This document shows positions 7,467-14,958 of a stretch of 64,000 nt of DNA, one piece after another. The notes beneath the pieces were generated by a model, which did no database searches, was not told where the DNA came from, and was given only the letters and a program-made list of their open reading frames with translations. The translations under genes and the position numbers were made by a program. Numbering within the stretch: position 1 is the stretch's first letter; the number at the start of each line of letters is the position of its first letter. The DNA is from DAMCZI01 sp032095175 (lineage in GTDB: Bacteria; Bacillota; Clostridia; Clostridiales; Caloramatoraceae), in assembly GCA_032095175.1 (NCBI GenBank), contig DAMCZI010000028.1, forward strand, positions 4,174 to 68,173. The letters are read 5' to 3'.

Positions 7467-8642
7467 ATGAGCAATTCTGAATTTATACTTAAGTATGGCT
7501 GTAATCCACACCAAAAACCTGCAAGAATTTATACCAATGACAAGCCACTTCCTTTTACAATTTTAAATGGTAATCCAGGCTATATAAACTTTATGGATGC
7601 CCTTAATTCATGGCAGTTAGTAAAGGAACTAAAGCAAGTAACTGGTCTTCCTGCAGCTGCATCCTTTAAGCATGTAAGCCCTGCTGGTGCTGCTGTTGCA
7701 ATTCCATTAAGCGATGCACTAAAGAAGTCTTATTTTGTTGAGGACATTGAATTATCCCCTGTTGCTAATGCATATGCAAGAGCTAGAGGTGCTGATAGAA
7801 TGTCTTCCTTCGGCGATTGGGCTGCAATTAGTGATATCGTTGATTTACCAACTGCAAAAATTTTAAGTCATTCTGTTTCAGATGGTATAATAGCTCCGGG
7901 GTATACTCCTGAAGCCCTTGAAATATTAAAGAAAAAGAAAAAGGGCAACTATTGCATTATAGAGATGGATTGGGACTATGAACCAAGGAATATAGAAAGA
8001 AGAGAAATCTTTGGCATCACCTTTGAGCAAAAGAGAAATGATGTTTTAGCAAATGAGGATATGCTTAAGAATATTGTTACTGATAACAAGGATCTTCCCG
8101 AAGCTGCTAAACGCGACTTACTTATTTCCATGGTAACATTAAAGTATACTCAATCTAATTCTGTATGCTTTGTATTAGATGGTCAGGTTATTGGAGTTGG
8201 TGCAGGTCAGCAATCCCGTATACACTGTACAAGACTGGCAGCATCTAAGGCCGATATATGGTTTTTAAGACAGCACCCTGCAGTTTTAAGCCTTCCATTT
8301 AAGGACGGTATTTCAAGACCTGATAGAGATAATGTTATCGATCAATTTTTAAGGGATGATGTTACTCCAATGGAAATGAAAGAATGGAATAATGTGCTTA
8401 AATATATACCTGATAGATTAACTAAAGAAGAAAAAGCTAAATGGCTGTCTAATTTAACTGGAGTTTCTTTAGGCTCCGATGCCTTTTTCCCATTTAGAGA
8501 CAATATAGATAGAGCTGCTCAAAGCGGTGTAAAATATATAGTTCAACCAGGCGGCTCTTTAAGAGATGATATAGTAATTAATGCATGTAATGAATATGAT
8601 ATGACCATGTCCTTCTCAGGTTTAAGATTATTCCACCACTAA
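7467..8642 (+). CDS. Stand-alone AICAR transformylase (PurH C-domain-like)
   Basis: A 391-residue protein matching the phosphoribosylaminoimidazolecarboxamide formyltransferase domain without the IMP cyclohydrolase domain of bifunctional PurH. The SFKHVSPAGAA segment carries the catalytic Lys-His pair (K68, H69), and GVGAGQQSRIHCTRLA and DAFFPFRDNIDRAA are family landmarks. The predicted reaction is transfer of a formyl group from 10-formyl-tetrahydrofolate to AICAR (ZMP) in purine synthesis. The gene starts after AGGAGG, sits behind its own promoter and ZTP riboswitch, and ends in its own terminator. The solitary domain suggests either an auxiliary enzyme induced under folate stress or partnership with an IMP cyclohydrolase encoded elsewhere. 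Confidence 0.93.
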   Translation: MSNSEFILKYGCNPHQKPARIYTNDKPLPFTILNGNPGYINFMDALNSWQLVKELKQVTGLPAAASFKHVSPAGAAVAIPLSDALKKSYFVEDIELSPVANAYARARGADRMSSFGDWAAISDIVDLPTAKILSHSVSDGIIAPGYTPEALEILKKKKKGNYCIIEMDWDYEPRNIERREIFGITFEQKRNDVLANEDMLKNIVTDNKDLPEAAKRDLLISMVTLKYTQSNSVCFVLDGQVIGVGAGQQSRIHCTRLAASKADIWFLRQHPAVLSLPFKDGISRPDRDNVIDQFLRDDVTPMEMKEWNNVLKYIPDRLTKEEKAKWLSNLTGVSLGSDAFFPFRDNIDRAAQSGVKYIVQPGGSLRDDIVINACNEYDMTMSFSGLRLFHH

Positions 8643-8665
8643 CATAATTATCACAACAGTCATTA

Positions 8666-8708
8666 AGTAATAGGAAAAGTAATACATTACTATCCTATTA
8701 CTTTTTTT
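8666..8708 (+). terminator. Terminator after the AICAR transformylase gene
   Basis: AGTAATAGGA pairs with TCCTATTACT and is followed by a run of T. Confidence 0.88.
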
Positions 8709-8806
8709 ATAATAGAAATTTTCTTGCTTATACAAGTATTTAGTTATAACATATTAAAGTGTGCTGGTAAACGATAAGATAATTATTATTAAGGGAGGAT
8801 ATACTT

Positions 8807-9334
8807 ATGATTGGATTAGCAAGAGGAACTGTTCAGATAGCACCTTATAGTAATGAATGGAAAGAAGCATATAAGCAAGAAGAAGCGCATCTTCACTCTT
8901 TAATTGGCAACTATGTTTTAGACATACAGCACGTAGGAAGTACATCTATAGAAGGACTTGCCTCAAAGCCTATTATAGATATTGCAGTAGGTGTTAAAAC
9001 TCTTGAGGATGTGGAAAAATTCAAGAACATCCTTGAAGATAATGGATATCACTTTAGAGATAATGCAGGTGTTGAGGGGCGTTTGATGTTTGCAAAGGGA
9101 AGTGAGGAGCTGAGAACACATTATATACATATTGAAATTTTTGGAGACAAGCTATGGAAAAATCATATTTATTTTCGTGACTACCTTAGATTACATAAGG
9201 ATTTAGTAGATGAATATGCAGAACTTAAGAAGGAATTAGGAACAAAATTCGGTGATGATCGAGGCTCCTACACTAGTTCTAAGCATGAATTCATTGAAAA
9301 AACATTAAAAAAAGCATATGAGTTTTTTGAATAA
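8807..9334 (+). CDS. GrpB family protein (nucleotidyltransferase fold)
   Basis: A 175-residue protein of the GrpB/UPF0157 family, starting after GGGAGGA. The family signature is clear: PYSNEWKEAYKQEEAHL near the N-terminus, then IQHVGSTSIEGLASKPIIDIAVGV, where GSTS and the D-x-D-like KPIIDI strand correspond to the nucleotidyltransferase active-site region. The family is related in fold to nucleotidyltransferases, but no reaction is firmly established. It forms a single-gene unit between two hairpins. No functional link to neighbours is evident. Confidence 0.9.
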   Translation: MIGLARGTVQIAPYSNEWKEAYKQEEAHLHSLIGNYVLDIQHVGSTSIEGLASKPIIDIAVGVKTLEDVEKFKNILEDNGYHFRDNAGVEGRLMFAKGSEELRTHYIHIEIFGDKLWKNHIYFRDYLRLHKDLVDEYAELKKELGTKFGDDRGSYTSSKHEFIEKTLKKAYEFFE

Positions 9335-9342
9335 AAAAGTAT

Positions 9343-9391
9343 AAGTCCCATTACATATGACTTATCAACTAAGTCTTATGTAATGGGACTT
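9343..9391. terminator. Convergent terminator between GrpB and GNAT-fusion genes
   Basis: Long inverted repeat beginning AAGTCCCATTACATA and ending TATGTAATGGGACTT. On the minus strand it is followed by TACTTTTTTATT, so it is best suited to end the minus-strand gene at 9474-12581. It could also serve the plus strand. Confidence 0.8.
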
Positions 9392-9473
9392 ACATAAATT
9401 AATAGCTTATTTTATCAATAAATTAAATATCTTCCTCATTGCTCCAATAAGCTTATTTACTGGCTGAGCATAA

Positions 9474-12400
9474 TTAAAACATTATATTATTTAAACACCT
9501 AAGAAGCTTATCTGATATATGTTCCTTAGTCATAATATAAAATCTTGGTCGTAGGAAGGTTTTCTCTCCATTTCCCAAGCTTACTCTGTGTTTATACTTA
9601 AACTCAATATTTTCATCACTAGTACAACAGTATTTACTGTCATATTCATCAAGGTTTGAGTAAAATTGAAGCTTGTCTTCTAGAGTTTCACCTCCGAATA
9701 GGACTGATGAATTAAAGAATACTAACTCTTCTGCTCCACCTTTGTATCTTGTAAAATCATGCTCTTCATCTTCTATAACTAAATAACTTTTAGTGAGGTC
9801 ATTATCAAGGTTAAAAAAGTTTTTTGTAACAAACATTTTATCCTTCATAAAGCTGTTCATATTATGTGCTATTTCAATTGTATGGCATAATACAGAAACC
9901 ATAGGAAGCATTAAAAAATACTCATTTATTTCAATTCCCTCTAAATCATTATGATTTTTAATCAAAAGATTCGATCTAATTCCCTGCCATTCATTACCAC
10001 AGCTATCCATAATTTTAACAAACTCCGTTTTAACTCTTTCCTTCAATACAGGCTTTGAATTATTAGTCCACTCTTCAGGTAAAGTCTGTATACCACCAAA
10101 CCATGGAGTATAATCAGAGCTGTCTTCTATATTGGGAAATGGAGAATTAAGCCACTCATGATTTTTGTATTTTAGGGAATATAATCCACTCGAGAAGTCA
10201 GGGCATGCTTTTATCTCTATAATTCCATTATCCATTGAATATATATTTTTACCTTCTTTTATTATCTGTGCGTTAAAATCTGCATTTTTCATTTTAAAAA
10301 CTAAAGCTTTTCTTTCAAAGAATTTTGATTCAAGGTCTGCCTTAACTAAAATAACATCTTTATCAATGGAATCTTCTAGAGAAACCTCTATGCCTTCAAA
10401 TGCTGTAGTTTCTTCTATATCTTTCTTTGTAATATGTGCAGGATTACTTTGTGTGGCAACTGTTATTTCTCCCTTAAATGGTCTGCTCTTATGTTCTTCA
10501 ATTTTCACTAAGAAATTTTCTTTAACAAAAGGGTTCCCATTATTTATATTAATTTCAAAGTTCGAAACAGCAGGTAATCCTAGTTGCTTATTTTCCTTAA
10601 GAGCATAGTTTCTGAGCTCTTCCCAATTTTTAAATGTAGAAATAGCAATATAAACAGGCTTTGTAACTCTTTTTCCTTTTCCTTCGATTATTCCAAGGTT
10701 ATGTTCGAAATATACAGGAAAATAACTAAAGCATGCTTTTAAATCCTTATCCCACCATAGGCTTCGTGTACTTAAACCACCAGCAGCAAACATCCAATTC
10801 TCACTTAGCCTATCACCTTCAAAGGGAAGCATATCTTCATATACACCATCTGATATTTTTATAAACTTATTATCATAGGGGATTACTCCCTTTGACAAAT
10901 CATGTACTGCATCTTGTTTTATCCATAACTCACGTTTGGTTTGATTTTTTGATAAATTAGTAACTTCAAAGTAGTTCTCAATTATGCCATTATTTAAAAG
11001 CTTAACAAACATGGTTACTTTGATATCTTTAAAGCCATCTAAAAAGTAATCCGCTTCAAGTACCATATACTCATCTTCTTTATATACTCTAACATCTTGA
11101 GGTAACTTAGCACTAAGCTCCTCTGTATATGGCAATCCAAATTTAGGGCATTCAAAGTATGTTTCATTAAACATATTTTGAATTTTCCCGGATTTAATTA
11201 CATACATACAATTTTTATCGAATCCTTTTTTGCATAGGATCAAAGAATATTCACCATTGACTATTGCATATCCATTCTCTGTTATCCCACCAAAGGCAGC
11301 AGTTCTTCCGATAAATAACTCTGAAATATTCTTTTTAAAAATGAAACTTTCTTTTTTATCAGGGATAACTTTAATATCTAACAGTTCATTGAAAATAGTT
11401 GGTTTAATAAGTTTAACCGGAACTGCTATTGATGTCTTTCCCTGGGGACTCAAGTCTGCTTTTAAATTTCTTTTCTTTAGTTTTATATCATCATTTTCTG
11501 GAAGTGCAAATTCAAAGGATGCTTTTTCATTTAGGCAATTTTCAATATCAATATACATTGTATAATCTTTGTTTCCACATTTCTCCGTTTGCTCAATGTT
11601 TAGACTTATTCTAGCAGGTAATTTAGGTGCAATCCCCAAATTAAATAAAGCCTTTTTCCCATTTATTAAAATCTCTGATGAAACCACAGGGTGTGTATTT
11701 GAATCATCAAATTCCTCATCAATAAAATCAACATAAAATTCACCGCTAATAATCTCTTTGCTATAAACATTTATCTCTTTATTGAAGTTATATTTAATGT
11801 TTTTATTGTCTTGGCCTTTTATTATTACATTTAAAGGCTTTCCACTTTTATTAACTATTTCATAGTCAGCCCTATAAGATTTTCCTACAACTAGATTTTG
11901 ATTTTCTGCAATAACAGATATTATATAATCATCTGTTTCTATTAACCTTATGCCTCTACCACGCTGCTCAAACTCAACTCTTAGTTTTGTTCCATTCTTT
12001 TCCCAACAATATTCAAAGAAGTTAAATCCATTTTCTTTTCTACCATCGGGTTCCATATCAATTTGTCTCTTAAAATCCTCGTACCAATCTAACTCCCTAA
12101 AATAGTCTTTTAATGCTTCTGTATTCATAACCTGGGGCACAAAGTTCATAAGATGTGTTTGCTCTTCTCCGTTTTCAAGTAAAAATCCACATTTTTTATA
12201 TAACGGAATAGACCTTTTATTAGATGCCCATGTAAAAACATCAACTCTTGGATAACCAAGTTCAATTGCTCTTTCAATAACTTTTTTAACAAGTGTTTTT
12301 CCAATTCCCTTGCCATGACAATCAAAACGTGCATTTAAAATCCTTAATTGAAGAGTATTTTCATCAAAGGGATAAGGTCTTATACTACAATACCCCAATA

Positions 12401-12581
12401 CCTCATTATTATTTACAGCAAGATATGTATTTATATTTGTACATCCTTCATGTTGTTTTAAAACCTCCTCTTCTGTCTTGTTTGCATATTCTCCATTCCA
12501 TCCTTCAGCACTCAATCTCCACATCCTAGCAACTTCCCCTGCATAGGATGGGTTATACTCTACAATTTTTAGATTCTCCAT
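9474..12581 (-). CDS. Giant GNAT fusion protein, paralog A
   Basis: A 1035-residue protein starting MENLKIVEYNPSYAGE after GGGGGAG. Residues ~1-150 are a GNAT domain with acetyl-CoA loop CHGKGIGKTLVKK and a C-terminal Y-K-K-C-G-F strand. Residues ~160-450 contain two Ig-like stretches (YEIVNKSGKPLNV; TMYIDIENCLNEKASFEF) resembling NEW3/CARDB-type beta-sandwiches. Residues ~450-1035 contain two regions with the flavour of galactose-mutarotase-like supersandwich domains (NGIIENYFEVTNLSKN; SLKYKNHEWLNSPFP, then TPWFGGIQTLPEEW). There is no signal peptide or membrane segment, so it should be cytoplasmic. I cannot name its substrate; a carbohydrate-containing target is an inference from the fold impression only. 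A close paralog is at 17959-21054. A promoter element shared with two other genes lies upstream. Confidence 0.8.
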   Translation of the reverse strand: MENLKIVEYNPSYAGEVARMWRLSAEGWNGEYANKTEEEVLKQHEGCTNINTYLAVNNNEVLGYCSIRPYPFDENTLQLRILNARFDCHGKGIGKTLVKKVIERAIELGYPRVDVFTWASNKRSIPLYKKCGFLLENGEEQTHLMNFVPQVMNTEALKDYFRELDWYEDFKRQIDMEPDGRKENGFNFFEYCWEKNGTKLRVEFEQRGRGIRLIETDDYIISVIAENQNLVVGKSYRADYEIVNKSGKPLNVIIKGQDNKNIKYNFNKEINVYSKEIISGEFYVDFIDEEFDDSNTHPVVSSEILINGKKALFNLGIAPKLPARISLNIEQTEKCGNKDYTMYIDIENCLNEKASFEFALPENDDIKLKKRNLKADLSPQGKTSIAVPVKLIKPTIFNELLDIKVIPDKKESFIFKKNISELFIGRTAAFGGITENGYAIVNGEYSLILCKKGFDKNCMYVIKSGKIQNMFNETYFECPKFGLPYTEELSAKLPQDVRVYKEDEYMVLEADYFLDGFKDIKVTMFVKLLNNGIIENYFEVTNLSKNQTKRELWIKQDAVHDLSKGVIPYDNKFIKISDGVYEDMLPFEGDRLSENWMFAAGGLSTRSLWWDKDLKACFSYFPVYFEHNLGIIEGKGKRVTKPVYIAISTFKNWEELRNYALKENKQLGLPAVSNFEININNGNPFVKENFLVKIEEHKSRPFKGEITVATQSNPAHITKKDIEETTAFEGIEVSLEDSIDKDVILVKADLESKFFERKALVFKMKNADFNAQIIKEGKNIYSMDNGIIEIKACPDFSSGLYSLKYKNHEWLNSPFPNIEDSSDYTPWFGGIQTLPEEWTNNSKPVLKERVKTEFVKIMDSCGNEWQGIRSNLLIKNHNDLEGIEINEYFLMLPMVSVLCHTIEIAHNMNSFMKDKMFVTKNFFNLDNDLTKSYLVIEDEEHDFTRYKGGAEELVFFNSSVLFGGETLEDKLQFYSNLDEYDSKYCCTSDENIEFKYKHRVSLGNGEKTFLRPRFYIMTKEHISDKLLRCLNNIMF

Positions 12582-12663
12582 AAATAAACTCCCCCTTATA
12601 TAAATGTCATCTTATCTGTCTTACAACTTAGATAACTCATTTTAAATAATTTACTACAACTAG

Positions 12664-12724
12664 ATTATAACCCCAATGCAATTCCCTATAAACCCCACAA
12701 ATGGTTATGTATTGAACTCGGGCT
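12664..12724 (-). promoter_or_regulatory. Shared promoter/operator element, copy 1
   Basis: On the minus strand TATAAT (12669-12664) stands about 80 bp before the GNAT-fusion start. Upstream of it a block around CATAACCATTTGTGGGG matches the blocks at 33139-33199 and 34690-34750, at the same distance from the -10. The -35 hexamer is poor in this copy, which would fit an activator-dependent promoter. Of the rest of 12582-12938, only the plus-strand promoter at 12854-12882 is interpretable. Confidence 0.6.
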
Positions 12725-12853
12725 TTTCATTACTTTAGATATATATTTCTGGTGGAATATAACAGTATTAATATTATTGAAACACTTACATTCGTGCATC
12801 AATTTTAAATACTGATAAAATCTATTACTCTTTTATTAAAATAAAACAATCCT

Positions 12854-12882
12854 TTGAACATTAAATTATTTAGTTGTACAAT
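12854..12882 (+). promoter_or_regulatory. Probable promoter of the esterase gene
   Basis: TTGAAC (12854-12859) and TACAAT (12877-12882) are 17 bp apart, about 55 bp before the start of the gene at 12939. Confidence 0.55.
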
Positions 12883-12938
12883 ATCAATATAGAATCTAAT
12901 GTTAAAATTTAATATTAATGTTAAATGGAGGTTAATGT

Positions 12939-13928
12939 ATGAGCTATAATAGTTTTATTGAGTTAGAAAAAGATATAGACAAGTATACAGAAGAGGAAAA
13001 GTATAAAGAAGCTCTTAACTTATTGCTAGAATGTGTTTCAACTCTACCAAAAAAAGAACAAGAAAAACGTCAAGATACTATTATTAATCTTAAGGAATGG
13101 CTTTTTTATGAATGTAGAATGTATGATGATTTTTATGATTTGGTTACAAGTGCACTTAATAAAGGCTACTCACGTGAATTAGATTACTATGATTCTTTAA
13201 AACAGGACTCAAGGTACATAGCCTTAAAAGAAAAAAGTGATCAGTTGTTGATTGAAAACCGAAAAAATGCCAAGTTTAAATACATTATATATGTACCTGA
13301 GGATTACTCGGAAAACAAGAAATATCCTGTTTTTATAAATTTTCATGGTAATGGAGATTTTATTGAATACCATAAGGATTATTGGAAACCTGATAATCTT
13401 CTTAAAAAGGGATTTATTGTTGTATATCCTCAATCATCACAAATCTATGCTTATAATCATTATGAGTGGGTAGTAAGATCAAATGATAATGGAAATACTT
13501 CATGGGAACCCTATACTTCCTTATATGATGAGCTAAAAGCTTGTTATAGTTCAATTGCTAAGGAATATTCTATAGATAATGAACAAATCATTGTTGGTGG
13601 ATTCTCTGGTGGAGCTATGTGTGCTCTTGATATTGCTATAACTAATGCAATTCCCATCAAAGGAGCAATTGCCCTATGCTCAGGTAGACTAAAAAGCTTT
13701 ACAGCAGAAAAAATTAAAGCAGCTTCTGCCAGAGGAGTAAAGCTTGTATTTTTAGAAGGAGCAAAGGATGAAAGGCTAGCTGGCGTAGAGGAAATGATGA
13801 AAAAGTGTAAAGAAAATGGACTTCCCTATGAGTATTATATCAATGAAGGAATAGGACATTGGTATCCTGATGATATTGATGATAAATGTGAGAAAGCTTT
13901 AAACTTTATATTGGAGAGCAGGGTTTAA
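12939..13928 (+). CDS. Alpha/beta hydrolase (esterase-like)
   Basis: A 329-residue protein starting after TGGAGG. The first ~110 residues are helical and TPR-like, resembling a tetratricopeptide-type cap. The hydrolase domain follows: FINFHGNGD is the oxyanion-hole strand, GGFSGGAMCAL is the nucleophile elbow (S223), D277 in EGAKDERL and H307 in GIGHWYP complete a plausible catalytic triad. No signal peptide is present, so it acts in the cytoplasm. It resembles esterase or dienelactone-hydrolase-like enzymes; the ester or peptide it cleaves is unknown. It has its own promoter and is transcribed toward the MntA/HepT-like pair. Confidence 0.85.
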   Translation: MSYNSFIELEKDIDKYTEEEKYKEALNLLLECVSTLPKKEQEKRQDTIINLKEWLFYECRMYDDFYDLVTSALNKGYSRELDYYDSLKQDSRYIALKEKSDQLLIENRKNAKFKYIIYVPEDYSENKKYPVFINFHGNGDFIEYHKDYWKPDNLLKKGFIVVYPQSSQIYAYNHYEWVVRSNDNGNTSWEPYTSLYDELKACYSSIAKEYSIDNEQIIVGGFSGGAMCALDIAITNAIPIKGAIALCSGRLKSFTAEKIKAASARGVKLVFLEGAKDERLAGVEEMMKKCKENGLPYEYYINEGIGHWYPDDIDDKCEKALNFILESRV

Positions 13929-14036
13929 TAGAAATAGCCATAATTTCAACTTTATTTTAATAGCTTATACATTTTTAAACCTAATTTATTAGCACATATT
14001 TTAAAATATGGGTATAATCTAAGTAGAGGTGTTTCT

Positions 14037-14474
14037 ATGAATAACAATGATTTTGTTATGCTCTGTAAAGAATTTATAATAAAAATAGATAAAAAATACC
14101 CCATAAAATTCGCATACCTTTTTGGATCAAGAGCTAAGAAAACAGAAAATGCAATGAGTGACATTGATATTGCACTAATGTTTAATAATAGATATGATGC
14201 AATGGATGAAGTTTTTATCAGGGGATATATAATCGAAGAAGGTAAATCATATTTCAACTTAGAGGTTGATATTGTACCACTAGACAAGGCTTCATTAGCA
14301 TTAAAATATGAAGTGATAAAGGATGGAATTATAATTAAGGATACCCCCGATGCGGCAAGGGCGGAGTTTGAGTCTTTAGCATTGAGAGAATACTTTGATT
14401 TTAGATATTATGCTGATATATATAATGAGAGTATGATTAAAAATATTAAAGATAGAAAATATATGGGAGGTTAA
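14037..14474 (+). CDS. mntA: MntA-like nucleotidyltransferase (putative antitoxin)
   Basis: A 145-residue minimal nucleotidyltransferase. The motif LFGSRAKKTENAMSDIDIAL gives G30-S31 and metal ligands D42 and D44, and D78 in LEVDIV is the third carboxylate, so the active site is intact. In MNT/HEPN toxin-antitoxin modules the MntA-type protein neutralises the HepT RNase by AMPylating a tyrosine near its active site. The next gene, 2 bp downstream with its ribosome site inside this gene's end, encodes a HepT-like protein, as expected for the module. A TATAAT at 14013-14018 may be the -10, though no good -35 is seen. Confidence 0.88.
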   Translation: MNNNDFVMLCKEFIIKIDKKYPIKFAYLFGSRAKKTENAMSDIDIALMFNNRYDAMDEVFIRGYIIEEGKSYFNLEVDIVPLDKASLALKYEVIKDGIIIKDTPDAARAEFESLALREYFDFRYYADIYNESMIKNIKDRKYMGG

Positions 14475-14476
14475 AA

Positions 14477-14890
14477 ATGGTTAACAGGGATATAGTGTTA
14501 TCAAGAATAGATAAGCTAAATGAATACATGGGTTTTTTAAAGTCTGTAAAAAACTACTCTAAAGAAGAATATATAAATACCCCTATGATTTTTGGTTCAA
14601 CAGAAAGATTTTTACATCTTGCAATTGAATGTATCCTCGATATAGGAAATCACATTATTTCAGACTTAAGATATAGAAAGCCACAAAATAATAGAGACAT
14701 CTTTGAGGTCCTTTATGAAAATAATATTTTACCCCTTGAGTTAAAAGAAAATCTTTGTAAAATGGCTCAGTTTAGAAATATCTTAGTTCGTGATTATATG
14801 AAACTAGACAGAGGAATTGTTTATGGTATAGTCATTAATAATCTTAATGACTTACAAGAGTTTGTAGTAAATGTATCAGATTACATTTAA
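14477..14890 (+). CDS. hepT: HepT-like HEPN protein with altered catalytic motif
   Basis: A 137-residue helical HEPN (DUF86/HepT) protein, starting after GGGAGG. The family RNase motif R-x4-H-x-Y appears as RNILVRDY: R100 and Y107 are present, but position 105 is Arg instead of His. CGT differs from the His codon CAT by one base. Because the His is needed for RNase activity in studied HepT proteins, this toxin is probably weak or inactive, or has changed role. The Tyr modified by MntA-type enzymes is kept. It forms a two-gene unit with the nucleotidyltransferase upstream, ended by a strong terminator shared with the opposing gene. Confidence 0.87.
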   Translation: MVNRDIVLSRIDKLNEYMGFLKSVKNYSKEEYINTPMIFGSTERFLHLAIECILDIGNHIISDLRYRKPQNNRDIFEVLYENNILPLELKENLCKMAQFRNILVRDYMKLDRGIVYGIVINNLNDLQEFVVNVSDYI

Positions 14891-14894
14891 TAAT

Positions 14895-14947
14895 AAAGGT
14901 ACCAGCCTCTTGACATTTGAAAAAATGTCAAGAGGCTGGTACTTTTA
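14895..14947. terminator. Bidirectional terminator between hepT and the MutS-like gene
   Basis: A perfect stem of about 19 bp, GTACCAGCCTCTTGACATT with its complement and a six-base loop, is flanked by AAA and TTTTATT. Its arms are the clearest member of a hairpin family also seen at 1537-1590 and 24622-24656. Confidence 0.9.
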
Positions 14948-14958
14948 TTGGCAATTAC

